Assembly (NCBI RefSeq): GCF_963675165.1
Contig: NC_087382.1
Coordinates: forward strand, 6,000,315-6,064,314
Direction: 5' to 3'
From: Halichondria panicea
Lineage: Eukaryota > Porifera > Demospongiae > Suberitida > Halichondriidae
DNA: 64,000 bases
The translations under genes and the position numbers were made by a program. Shown piece after piece: positions 22,544 through 33,204 of this stretch (positions are counted from its first letter, which is position 1; each line of letters begins with the position of its first letter). Below the pieces are notes generated by a model, which did no database searches, was not told where the DNA came from, and saw only the letters and a list, made by a program, of their open reading frames with translations.

Positions 22544-23576
22544 TTCTTACTCTGCATGTGCCTTCGACAAAGGGTCATAGTTGCTCCCATTATTTGGCTA
22601 CAGGCCATTTAAATAACATGCAGTTGCTTCAGTATAATTATCGTTGGAATAATTATTATTCATCAAACCATCAGATAATTATAGGCTTCTGTTCCCATTC
22701 AGCTTTCTCTCCTAATAACTGTTAATTCTGTCAACAATTGCAATCAACAATAATTATACCTCTTCACCCCTTTACCTCTTCTAATAGTTTTTGAGCGAAA
22801 GCAAAACACCGGCGAGAGGCATTAGCACAGCGCAGCTTGCACCATGCACTCGTTATATAATTAAAAGTTTCACATTGTTTATTATCTAATGAAAGCACCG
22901 CAGGTGCTGATGCCTCGGTGGAGATGCCAAAGCTACATAACATAAAGCTAACCTACTAATAGCTTTTATATACACATGCATCATCACAGACATGATGAAC
23001 ATTTTAATTTGCATTGTACTCTGCCCTACCTGTGACAACAAAATCAAAAATTCTTGACTCACTTAATATCTATATAGCTTGTACTGTGTGACTTGAATAT
23101 TTTAAAGCCTTGTTTTGTTGGTGATCGTTTGCAGCTTGGTGTCGTTTTGCAACCTGGTTGTTGGAATGCAAAAACAATTTTTTGTTTGATGGGCAAACAA
23201 TTCGGTTGGCTTTAATATCATGTTTTTTGTGCTATTGTGGCTTCAATTTAAAAGATCCAATCCTTATACACGAAGTCAGTACTTTTTTTATTTGATTCAA
23301 CAGGTATATATATAACTATGTTTCCACTTGTTGTGGTATTGTAGTTCCGTTGGAGAAATAACGGCCACCTGCGCTTGGGGGACTATCTCAAGTTCAGGAT
23401 TGTTGCTTAAGGATATTGCCTTCATTCCCGAGTCCTTCTCAAACTAAAAGCTTTTTTCCCCACTAAGTACTCAAAGAGCTTTCCACCCAATAGACTGTTA
23501 TTGAATTCCAGTCATATTTCCTAGAATATCTACCACTTTCTGGGAAATCAAAATAGCACTCACTGTGTAATCACTG
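22544..23576. other. Spacer with a truncated repeat copy
   Basis: 22889-22990 matches the left end of the family at 11502-12332 (tgaaagcaccgcaggtgct, then gccaaagctacataacataa) and then breaks off. The rest is AT-rich with no supportable gene. Confidence 0.5.
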
Positions 23577-24227
23577 TCAACAAATGCGTGGACTAACCAT
23601 TGTATGGCCTCTATCATGGGCATGTATGCTCACCTCGCTCCCTGCAACAATGTTTTCCAAATGTTTCGACCGCAGAATGTCGTTCAAACACCTTAAATTT
23701 ATGTCATGGTCCAACTTAAAAATGCATCTTGGTGAATCACCACACAATTTAAATGCCGTTTCAACATTGCCCGAGTCAGGATAACTACACAGGGATGCAC
23801 ATGTCTGAACTTCCTTCAATGGCCACACGGGCATGTAAAGTATTTGAACTTGTGTTTTATTCAAAGCTCTATAGTGTGCGGGATTGATCGACACGAAAGA
23901 CAATGGTGAAGGCTGCCACTTCTTGTTTAAGCGGTGTCTGCGATGTACCGGGATCGTTAAAAAAAGGAATGTGCTCTTATTTCTAAGGAGACCCTTTTGA
24001 TTCCCAGGAGAAAGAGAAGCCTCCACACATTTCAGTGAGGAGAAAAAGCACTGAACGAATCTCCTATTTGTACAACAACGTTTCTCTGTCTGAATTTTGC
24101 TACACACAGTTGGAATAGCAGAAAACAACTTTTCCCTACCCCCAGAGTTCCAGTCACTATTCGTAGTGGATTGGTTCGTAGATTGGTGCAAGTAGAAATT
24201 TATATATAAGTTTGTCAATTTCCACAT
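23577..24227 (-). CDS. Hypothetical protein, 216 codons
   Basis: This single open frame starts at ATG 24227 and ends at TGA 23577. It is longer than chance would usually give in this base composition. The product is basic with scattered cysteines. Its last third (SGNVETAFKLCGDSPRCIF, then LDHDINLRCLNDILR) looks protein-like, ending HAHDRGHTMVSPRIC. There is no signal peptide, membrane span or recognised domain. It lies between repeats, so it may be a transposon-borne or decayed gene, or part of a spliced gene whose other exons I cannot see. The low score reflects the absence of homology evidence. Confidence 0.35.
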   Translation of the reverse strand: MWKLTNLYINFYLHQSTNQSTTNSDWNSGGREKLFSAIPTVCSKIQTEKRCCTNRRFVQCFFSSLKCVEASLSPGNQKGLLRNKSTFLFLTIPVHRRHRLNKKWQPSPLSFVSINPAHYRALNKTQVQILYMPVWPLKEVQTCASLCSYPDSGNVETAFKLCGDSPRCIFKLDHDINLRCLNDILRSKHLENIVAGSEVSIHAHDRGHTMVSPRIC

Positions 24228-24599
24228 ATACCTCTCTAAAAGAGATCATCGGACACATCATCAATGATGGTGCCCTGTGGTGGTACATCTTCCACTATAT
24301 GCAGTCCCTAAACCAAAACGTTTTTTGTAAAACAAAAAAGAATATATATATAAGCTTAACTTTTCTGATTTTCCTGAACCGAATCTCTAGGCTGCACTTA
24401 CACAATTTTTCCAGATTCATTAATAATATTTTCATGGCTTAAACATGCACAAAAGCTTCTTTGGTGCTGAAAAGAAGACGACTTGTAACTTGTATACACA
24501 GTGATCACATCACAAACACCATCGTGTACACAAATTAAAGTAAAGCTTGGTGGATTATTAAACATATAATTTTTTATCTCTAGGCTGCACTTACGCTCT

Positions 24600-25420
24600 T
24601 CATGTCCTACCACAACCTTCTTCGTTCAAGTACTTCTACTCCACTTATTAACACTTTTACAAACCCTATAATGATAAAAGTCACGGGAATAAAAGGTGCT
24701 CCTCTTACCACTATAATGTCAGAGCTCTCCCCCTCTACTTCATTCCCCATGCTGTTCCTCTTGGTGCCCACCACCCAAACTTTTACTCAAACTTTTACAT
24801 GTCTGGATGGTAAAAGTTGCAGTAAAAAGTGGGAAGGAAAATTGGGCTACAACAGAGCTCTCTCTGTCAAATTCATTGGTAACAAGTATGATGTTCATGC
24901 TGAATGTTTCCACTTCATCAGGGGCCCAAAGACCGTCTTTGTCTCTCGCCGAGCCATTTAATAGAGTGCCTGCGAGACTCCTTCTTCCCCTGAGCAATCG
25001 TCTGACTGACCAACTTAATATTGTCGTACCCCATTATACACTGGATTGTTCAGCAATCCTACCTTATCGTTATTACACTATCATATATCCTACCATAATT
25101 ATCCTAACCACAACCTTCTTCATCCTACACTGGATTTTTCAACCATCCTACCTTATCATACATCCTATCATACATCCTACCACGTCCTACACTGGATTGT
25201 TCATCACACTTACCCACCCCTCACCCACAACCGTGGGAATAAAAGGTGTTCCTCCTTATCACTACAATGTCAAATCTCCCCCTCTACTTCATTCCCCATG
25301 CTGTTCCTCTTACTAGCTTGTATATACTTGCATTGCATTGCAACTGTCGAGTGGAAGTCCGGAATATTAGGATCTAATAATTTTGGGGACATTCGATGTT
25401 CAAGTTTGGATGGTAACTAA
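24600..25420 (+). repeat. Tandemly duplicated 0.6 kb block with short satellites
   Basis: gggaataaaaggtg, then ctccccctctacttcattcc and ccatgctgttcctctt, occur at about 24686-24760 and again at about 25233-25310. Between them lies a decayed run of cctac(c)atcata units. Open frames here follow the repeat and are not convincing genes. Confidence 0.55.
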
Positions 25421-25422
25421 TG

Positions 25423-25484
25423 AATTCTACCATCTGTGTAATGAATTTTACCATCTGTGTAATGAATTCTACCATCTGTGTAAG
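25423..25484 (+). repeat. Three-copy 21-bp tandem repeat
   Basis: The unit taatgaattctaccatctgtg is repeated three times with one C/T change in the middle copy, just downstream of the broken nuclease-like gene. Confidence 0.8.
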
Positions 25485-25509
25485 TGTACAACTACTATTA
25501 TTGTTTTTT

Positions 25510-26470
25510 CTAGCACGAGACAGTAGATGTACGCAACATTAAACGTTCCATCTCGATTATAAATGTTGTATGTTCCAGTAACGTATGTTCAGAAAACACC
25601 TTCTGAGCCATGCCACTGATAAGTTGATAACCTTTTATTTCACTTCTTGACTCTTCAATTAGCATATAATGCCATTCCACCAAATCGGTCAAACAAATGA
25701 GCAATTTCTTATCTTGTAACTAGTGTTGTATGCAGTAATATTCTTGAAGAAGAGCTTCAATAACGTCCTTATCTTTCAATTGCAAAATCGAATGTTGAAG
25801 CGAAACTTTGCATTCATACAAGAATCTGGGAATTGTGTTTGAACCAGCAACTAGTACTACACACGAACTCGGACATGGAGATGGTCCCTGTTTAGTGACA
25901 GGATGTCGAATGCTATATTTATATACATTCTTAAATTCACGTCGTAATACTGAAACAAAGTGAAAACACACAGTACTCAGAATGGGATAGCTGGCTGATT
26001 TTTGATGAAGAGCATTACTTGCATAGGAATTTACAGTCGCTTTCAATGTTTTCACATGTTCAGATATATCGTGGGTGTCTGCCAGCTGTTCAGTGTCAAG
26101 TAGAATTTCCGGCAACGCGACAATTAGTTCATTTGGAGTGGCCCAAATGAATGATCCAAAATTATTTTTGAAACCTCCAATACGTCGTCAGAGTGCACTT
26201 TGGTAGGTGCTAGCTCATGCCTCTTAATCTGTGTCCTGAGTGGGACCCTATCAATTACCTGCAAATGTATTTGTATTTGTATATTTTTGGCTCCAGATAT
26301 CATAAGTTTGTACTTGGCTTATACCTTGCCGGCTGATTGAAGGATAGAGTCTATTAAACTCTCACTCACAATAACTGTCAGGAATATGCTTACACGGCCA
26401 CTTCCAAACAGTCAAAAAGTGCTCTCTCAAGACTGTTGAGTAGAGTAAGTCGCCGAACTCTATCAGACAT
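25510..26470 (-). pseudogene. Broken nuclease-like gene (possible PD-(D/E)XK fold)
   Basis: Starting at ATG 26470 (MSDRVRRLTLLNSLERALFD), a minus-strand gene can be followed through a frameshift near 26405, an exon ending AAG|gtataag near 26325 (LTVIVSESLIDSILQSAGK), and a second exon from about 26259 (VIDRVPLRTQIKRHELAPTK). A further frameshift lies near 26150. A long frame then runs to TAG near 25722, and the same frame continues beyond that stop to 25510. The conserved-looking part reads RHPVTKQGP, then RFLYECKVSLQHS and LKDKDVIEALLQEYYC, then a CLTDLVEWHYML block. The E-x-K with flanking strands resembles PD-(D/E)XK nuclease-like domains of large invertebrate and oomycete repeat families. 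That link is inference. Three lesions make it non-functional as read. Confidence 0.5.
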
Positions 26471-27350
26471 CAAAGTGCATCAGGTAAAAGGGCGTGTAAC
26501 GCACGAACAAAATAATACTGATTCAAACTAATTACACACTAACAGATGGCCATGGGACTATTATCCAGCGAAAACTTGGATAGGCCAAGTCGCTTTCAGT
26601 GTCTGAGCAGTGACAACTTGAAAAAAACTACCGAATTTTTAGATTTGCGCCAGAACGTACCGATCCCCGTTTTTACCAAACTACACAGCTAGCTAGAGTA
26701 TTGCTGACTCAGCACTTTACAACCCTCACAAAGAAACAAGTGTAGCTCCGCTTTGCAGGGTTGCCTGATTCTGGGAATTGCTCTACTCTGTACTGCACTC
26801 TATCTAGATTGTACTCAGCGTGTGTAAGTTAGCTCTAGCAAGAACTACACCATACTTTTCTTCTTTTTGGGCGATGTAGGAGACCAACGACATTATAACT
26901 TCAGGAGATACTGAGTTATCACGTGGTAAAGCAAACTTTTCACGTGATGCGGTATATGGCAAGTGCAATGGAACTAACACTGCTTGCACACATTGTTTTT
27001 ACTCTGGGTGTAGATAGAACATGCACCCATTTAATTAAGGTAGGACAGCTCACATGATCAAAAGTGACGTCATGCACGTGTCATAATAATTATGATGTCA
27101 CAGAATCTAGTAGGACGCCATTCTTGAAAGCTGAGCATCTCTACAATTCACGAACAATCCAGTGTATAGGACGTGGTAGGATGTACTATGTAAACTAAAA
27201 GATGTATTATATAATTATATAACTATACGTATGTATGTAAAGTAAATTCTCTCATCAATCTTCTCATCCAACCTCCTCTAGCTCCTCCTCTGCAGACATC
27301 TGGAAGATGGTGAAACGTCACAAACCAGATCCAATATACCTTTAGTAGCA
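26471..27350. other. Spacer, no gene seen
   Basis: The ORFs are short and unconvincing. A segment near 27149-27180 (gaacaatccagtg, ggacgtggtaggatgta) is the reverse complement of 25177-25205, so the broken nuclease gene lies between inverted copies. Confidence 0.45.
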
Positions 27351-27927
27351 AAATTCTTCAGCAAAATAGATTAGGGATATTTGGTAGATAAAAACTATAC
27401 CTTCCTAATTACCAGTAGTGTGAGACACAGTGAACGTCAAATATTTAGGCAAAGATTTCCTGGGAAAACACCTCGTCTCAAGAAAAGCACTCACGGAGCC
27501 ACCCCCCAAGCCAGATGTTGTGCGTACAATGCTAGTAACTAAGTTACAGTGTACTTAACAACTTCTAGGTCTTGTATGTTTGCAAGTATTGACCACTCGA
27601 GAATAGTTGTTATTGTGTTTTTCTTGTGGTGCTTAACCAATTTCCAGAGGACGCTGATCACATATCAAAATTGTTTTATGGAGGAATGTGCATGCATGCA
27701 GAAAAGATGTGTGTAGGAGACGCTGTGTCGCTTAAATTGTTCTTCGATTTACTCAAACTACCCTAAGCATAAGTAAAGTTTTGTTAAAGCGTGTGTGCGA
27801 TGTAGCATACTCTTGTCAACCACATAAAGCCATAAACCAATAACAACTATTCTCGAGTGGTCCTGGTAATTAGGAAGGTATAGTTTTTATCTACCAAATA
27901 TTCTTAATCTATTTTACTGAAGAATTT
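27351..27927. mobile_element. Foldback element with 65-bp arms
   Basis: The arm 27351-27415 (aaattcttcagcaaaataga .. aggaaggtat complement) is inverted at 27863-27927. An inner pair, 27590-27615 (ttgaccactcgagaatagtt) and 27837-27861, is also inverted. This means the left half carries about 175 bp of extra DNA between outer and inner arm. It is non-coding. Confidence 0.65.
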
Positions 27928-28550
27928 CAACCGATACCAGCGGCTTTTTATCGAGATCAACGGGTCAACGCACAGCTGGCCTCAAGACTTGTATCTCTGC
28001 TTCTGAGCGAAAATAAAAGTTGACCCCCCTACAAAATAATGTTTTAAAGCCTATACAGGCACTAAAAATGCAATTAGTGGCCTTAATTAGCTAAGGTCAA
28101 GTGGTTCCAGCCTTCCGGCTCTGAGTATAACCACTGGGAAACCAGAGAACTCCCCCAATAGTTGATCACATATATCTGATTATTTATACACTCTCTTTCT
28201 ATGAGCTTACTTCATTAGCCATAAGCATAATTATACGAAGTGCTATATTACTGTAAAATTATAACTCTCATCTTCATAAAAATATAGATACGTACCATAA
28301 TAGCACGTAATTTTGAGAGTATGCTAAGCAAGCTAGCCTTTTTTCACCTCTATCTGACTCCAAACTTTACATTCAACCTTAAAAAACTCATACACTTGTA
28401 CATCTTTTAACAAAATTAGTGTTGTGCTAATGATTTTGCTACAAATCCGCCAAAATTAGTACCCTAAAAACAAAACACTACCCATCTATAACATATAGTA
28501 CCTTAAATGTACCTGTATGTGTGTGTGCATGATTCCCAACAGGAAGTATC

Positions 28551-28593
<43 letters not shown>

Positions 28594-29605
28594 GTGTGTG
28601 CGTGCGTGCATGCGTGCGTGCGTGCGTGCAAATCAGCAGAAAATTTGACCCTTTGCAATTTAGGTTTTGCGGATTTTATTGTTGCGAATTGATCAACTGT
28701 CGCAAAGTTTGCAAAATGTTTAATGCTTGCAAAACATTCTAGTAATACAGTATAGATATAATTATACTCGGCTCCATGCAGCAAACAGCAAAAACCAAAA
28801 TACGACATGAGGTAGTAAAGAAAGAAATCGACATGCACACAGTTAACTCTACATTTACATAGGTGCCAACTGTCCCATGCAGATTTAGCATCCCTGTCCC
28901 TTGTCCCGAAAGGAAACTGCCGGATTTTCGATGTTCAAGGTTGCTGCTTCTGAGCTAGATTACTAAGCTCCAATAAAGTCAATAAAGCTTATCAAGCCTG
29001 GACAAGCTTGGAACGGGTGGTGGCTGATTTGTATGTCCTGTGAGTCGAAGGGGCTAGTCCTAGCTGAAAATAATGAGTTCTCCAGGCTTGAGACGTCCAG
29101 TCCGCCTGTCGATCTAGGATGAGGTTCAAACTACACGTACTGCTAGAATCTGAACAAAAACAGCTTTACCGTGACAAGAGAAACTTAGTTAATAAGTGGG
29201 CGCGGCTGACTTTCTCGTGCAAGTATAAATAATGACATTATGAGCTATTCAGTATAGCTATAGGCACAAAAGGAACAAAGAACAGCTAGCTATACAGAAA
29301 GAACCTACTAATGAACAGAAACCACAATAACATGCAATACAAAAGGAACAAAGGAACAAAGAACAACTATACAGCTACTAATAACACAATAACAGAACAG
29401 TATACCATACAGAAAGTAAAATTAACCACAGGAAATGAGCTAATTAACACAACTAAAAGTAAACACTATATAATTATACTTATTACTATACAAACATTTA
29501 CTGTTGTAAGGAGGTTGAAAATGCATAGTTGACCTGAGATAAAACTATTCTCTGTATTTCAAAAGAGTCGCCAAAAGAGTCGCCAAGAGAGCAACAACAA
29601 CCATA
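27928..29605. other. Spacer with a (TG)n microsatellite, no gene seen
   Basis: 28551-28630 is (TG)n grading into (cgtg)n/(tgcg)n. The ORFs through it are Cys-Val or His-Thr repeats produced by the microsatellite. Short aaaggaacaaagaac repeats occur at about 29268-29364. From about 29540 the duplicated block of the cysteine-rich gene begins. Confidence 0.55.
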
Positions 29606-30676
29606 ATGTCAACATTACCGCTATTTCTTGCATGTTTGGCAATGCTTATTGGAGCTGATTTCTGTTTTTCGAAGGAGTTCACAAGCGACCGATTCACAAG
29701 GCAAAGTGATTCAACTCAGTGTACAGCTTTGTTTACATCGCAATTATGCTCTACTGGGCTAATACAAATGGTTGCCGATTTATATAGCCAATGTAGGCAG
29801 TACACAGATGCTTACATAGCATACGTTTCCTGTACTAGACGAGAAAATGGTGACTTATGTAGCACAATGGATGCAAGAACAGCTATTTCATCAGCACTGT
29901 CCAGATGTCAGAGTAGTTTACCGTTGAGCTCAAGCTGCTCAGAAAATTGCCGACAAGCAGTTGAAAATCTTGCAGAATTTGGTTGCTGTGTAAATTCAAT
30001 ATACAATATCAGCACAGGAATTGCAAATGTCAATCCTGAAGATTTACAAACAACACGATATACACAGCTATTTCAGAACAATCTCTGGGCTCGATGCGGT
30101 GTGGATGATCTGAGAATTTGTAGAAGTGATGTTGAGATTCAAGTACGGGAAACTGATCAACCATGTCCGGTAGATACAGCCGAAATTGAAATACATATTG
30201 CCTATAATATCTATTGCAACAGGGACAACCTGCTACCAGCAGTGAATGCACTCCGTAGCGAAAGTGATGAAAATTCATGTTACAATTCTAAACTCGACCA
30301 ATTTAGGCGGTCATGTGCACAAACTACTAATGGTACATTCTGTAATTCACTGCAACCCAATTCACAAGCTGAGATAAAGAGACAATGTCGACGTAGTAGT
30401 CTAGGAAATAATGACCTTAGCATTAATTGCTCTTGTACATCAAGTTGTCGTGATGCTATCCAGAGCTTTAGAAATGAGTTTGAATGCTGTGTGGACACTG
30501 TGAATCGATCAATGTATACCACTATTGCCACTGACGGTCAGCTTTGGGACTGTTGTGGTGTTGAAACTGTGGACACGAGATGTATGGACACACTCACCTC
30601 AGGGTCGCCAGCTGAAGGTGTACAGTCGACTACTGTAGTTGCTTTGTTTATAGCTTATAATTTATTCTTGTACTAA
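29606..30676 (+). CDS. Secreted two-module cysteine-rich protein, probably GPI-anchored
   Basis: This is an intact single-exon frame of 356 residues. Residues 1-22 form a signal peptide (MSTLPLFLACLAMLIGADFC). Two homologous cysteine modules follow. Module A is residues 39-172 (Cys 39, 48, 63, 76, 85, 101, 111, 115, 127, 128, 164, 172). Module B is residues 204-326 (Cys 204, 225, 237, 246, 261, 275, 277, 281, 294, 295, 316, 317, 326). Both share a C-x3-C-R-x-A block, a double cysteine (GCCVNSIYN / ECCVDTVNR) and an LWxxCGV..C ending. Several N-glycosylation sites are present. The C-terminus has small residues (SGSPAEG), then a hydrophobic end (VVALFIAYNLFLY) without a charged tail, as in GPI signals. 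No known family is recognised. A broken copy is at 4689-5765. Location outside the cell is well supported; function is unknown. Confidence 0.85.
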   Translation: MSTLPLFLACLAMLIGADFCFSKEFTSDRFTRQSDSTQCTALFTSQLCSTGLIQMVADLYSQCRQYTDAYIAYVSCTRRENGDLCSTMDARTAISSALSRCQSSLPLSSSCSENCRQAVENLAEFGCCVNSIYNISTGIANVNPEDLQTTRYTQLFQNNLWARCGVDDLRICRSDVEIQVRETDQPCPVDTAEIEIHIAYNIYCNRDNLLPAVNALRSESDENSCYNSKLDQFRRSCAQTTNGTFCNSLQPNSQAEIKRQCRRSSLGNNDLSINCSCTSSCRDAIQSFRNEFECCVDTVNRSMYTTIATDGQLWDCCGVETVDTRCMDTLTSGSPAEGVQSTTVVALFIAYNLFLY

Positions 30677-30881
30677 TGTAAATCAGTGGTTTTGAGTATG
30701 ATTAGCTAGTATTGATAATACTTTGGTTGAACTTCTGATCATTAACTTCTATATAAAGTAATGACGATGAGGGATAAGATGACAGTCCTTATTATAAGTA
30801 CGTATAATTACGTATACATTGGCATCATGCAGCACTTATATAGGGTTTAGCCACACCAAAGTCTTGAGAATTTGCGTCATA

Positions 30882-31163
30882 CTTATAGCAAGAGTATATA
30901 ATAGAGAAGAGAGTATCCAACGTAGGCATACTGTACATCATATGTATGCGGAGAGTAACGTGCATGACTTCCTGTATCTGTCACAAGCTTGGAATTTGCA
31001 CACTGACCAATCCAAGTGTGGGTGATGTAATCTACTTTCTGTCACAAGCTTGGAATTTCAAGCTTGTGACAGATACAGGAAGTCACGTTACTCTCCGCAT
31101 ACATCTGATACACAGTATCCCTACGTTCGATACTCTCTCTATATCATATACTCTTGCTTATAG
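30882..31163. mobile_element. Palindromic insertion with tcata target duplication
   Basis: The arms are about 120 bp each. The left end is cttatagcaagagtata and the right end is tatactcttgcttatag. Interior pairs include cttcctgtatctgtcaca and its complement. tcata flanks both sides (30877-30881, 31164-31168). The sister duplication near 5996-6001 lacks the element, so this is a recent insertion after the duplication. Confidence 0.75.
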
Positions 31164-31336
31164 TCATACTTCACTCAATTTATAACCATAGGATCCATTA
31201 TCAAAAAGCGCATCTATAATTATACCTATACTATAGGTACCAGTGTCAATGTAAAGATTACCACATACTGTAGATTTGCACTATCACACATGTATACGTA
31301 ATAGGTACCAAGCTGTATTGTCCCCTTTCTGCATGC

Positions 31337-31655
31337 AGGGGCGAATCCAGGAATTTTGAAAAGGGGGGGGCAGTTGGTCAAAAGTTTTTTTTAAAGCCCA
31401 GCCAGTGTACATGTAGCTTTTCTGATCATGGATTGATTGATGACAGTATTACATATAGTAGCAGGAGATAGCAGAAAAATGGATAGAATAATCTTATTCT
31501 TCAGCTTCAAAAGTCTTACAACTAGAGATCGTCTGCTGTTCTGCATGCTGCTCTAAGCCATACCCACTTCGTAAGCTAGTTTTATTCGAGCTGGTCAGAA
31601 AGGGGGGGGCACGTGCCCCTTGTGCCCTGCACTTGATCCGCCACTGGCATGTATA
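31337..31655. mobile_element. Non-autonomous element with gggcgaatccagg / gatccgccactgg ends
   Basis: ggggcgaatccaggaatttt and the G-rich run at the left face a ggggggg tract, then cctgcacttgatccgccac, at the right. This resembles the arrangement at 12366-12795. It is non-coding. Confidence 0.45.
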
Positions 31656-31896
31656 TTAGATGGCCTGGGAGCCTATATATAGCCTCGTTCCCAGGCCTTC
31701 CTTGAGCCACAAATCTCCTTTAGTATGCATCTATTTCTAATTAAATAAACAGAGCCTGTGTGGAGATGCATGACCACTATTAGTAGGATGCATGCATGCA
31801 ATCGTGACACGATCATGCATGCATGAGCTTATCAATTTGAACTTAGATCTACCGTACTTCTTCTAAAAGAGTAATAATAATATTGGTTAGAAATAA

Positions 31897-32433
31897 TGAA
31901 AGCACCGCAGATGCTGATGCCTCAGTGAAGATGCCAAAGCTACATAACATAAAGCTACTAATAGCTTATACACATGATAATTTTGCTGCATGCAAAAACT
32001 CACAGAGTGGGTAATGATCACCATTATTATTGTTAAAAACGATCGATGCCAAAAGTTCAAGTCTAAAATTACTGGCTGCATTAGCAGAGCCTTGCAGCTT
32101 TCTTCTCACTCTTGCAGCTACCATGGAATAACTAGCGTTTTTTAGTGCAGAGCTAACTACTAAGTAGAGTAGCAACACTCGGTAAACAAGTTTGGCTACG
32201 TGCTCTTCTGAAAAGGCTGCAATGGCATTCCAAGTAGGCATAACTCGAGAACAAAGCATTATTTTGCAAATCCACGAATTAAAATCCAAGTAAACATGAC
32301 TATAGAAGCCTATAGAAACTCTTACTTGCACTTGATTCATTCTTGAGCAGCTGTAGCAGTCTACACACACACACAGACACACAAACACACTACCGTATAT
32401 ACCTCGCTTGCGCATGCATGCGCACCGAGGCAT
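31897..32433 (+). mobile_element. Repeat family aatgaaagcaccgc..ccgaggcat, full copy
   Basis: It has the same ends as 11502-12332 and lacks the nested insert, at about 537 bp. It includes a short (ac)n run (acacacacacagacacac) near the right end. There is no real ORF. Confidence 0.7.
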
Positions 32434-33204
32434 AATTAGTACCAGTATTACCTACATGTACTCCATAGTAGTCTGCTCAGTACAGAAGTCAGATGCAACT
32501 CAGACTGCTCCAGAACTGAAGTCATGAAGTGACACTTGTTTAGTGCATCAAACAGTACTAGCACTGCAGTCGGTTGGGTTCACAGCATTCGCTTAGAACC
32601 TCAGCTTTCATCAGCACACACGGGAGCATTTCGGCTGGCCTGTAAAATGGAAAAACAATTAAACTAACGAAGGTTTGGGGAGGGTGTACTACTAAGACAG
32701 TGGGCTATTTTTTTAATTGCATGCGATAATTATGCATCATCATTGTATGGAGTAATTACAGAGTCCCACGGCACCTACGCAATAATTTCATGCATGCAGT
32801 GATATTAAATTCCAAGTAAACATGACTAGAAGCCTATAGAAACTCTTACTTGCACTTGATGTACCATGTACCAGTGTGATGCCAGTGTTCGTGATGACAG
32901 TGAGACAGTCACTCAGTGATACCATGGCCAGTGATGCCTGCAGCATGCTAGCCTCGATTCAAGGCCTATTAAAATACCTATTTAATCTGCCTGGAATCTA
33001 GGCTAGCAGCACTGTACTAGCATGCAGTGATTTTTCTTCAGGTGGGCGTTTTCTCAAATTAGCTTGCCTACATGGCGATCATTTCCTTATGAATAGATAT
33101 TGATGATAGTGCAATTTTTAGTACATGTATAATGTTAATGGTACATGGTACAGCTAGCCAGCTATAGCTAGCTACCAGCCTAATGTCAGTAACAGAGCTC
33201 TAGA
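32434..33204. other. Upstream region of the GOLD-domain gene
   Basis: It contains a 60-bp palindrome at 32949-33008 (gctagcctcgattcaaggc facing gcctggaatctaggctagc). No coding sequence is evident. The promoter of the following gene presumably lies here, but no defined element can be pointed to. Confidence 0.4.

Noticed and set aside
28503-28838. ORFs rich in Cys-Val or His-Thr repeats
   Set aside because: They are translations of the (TG)n/(CA)n microsatellite and have no coding context.
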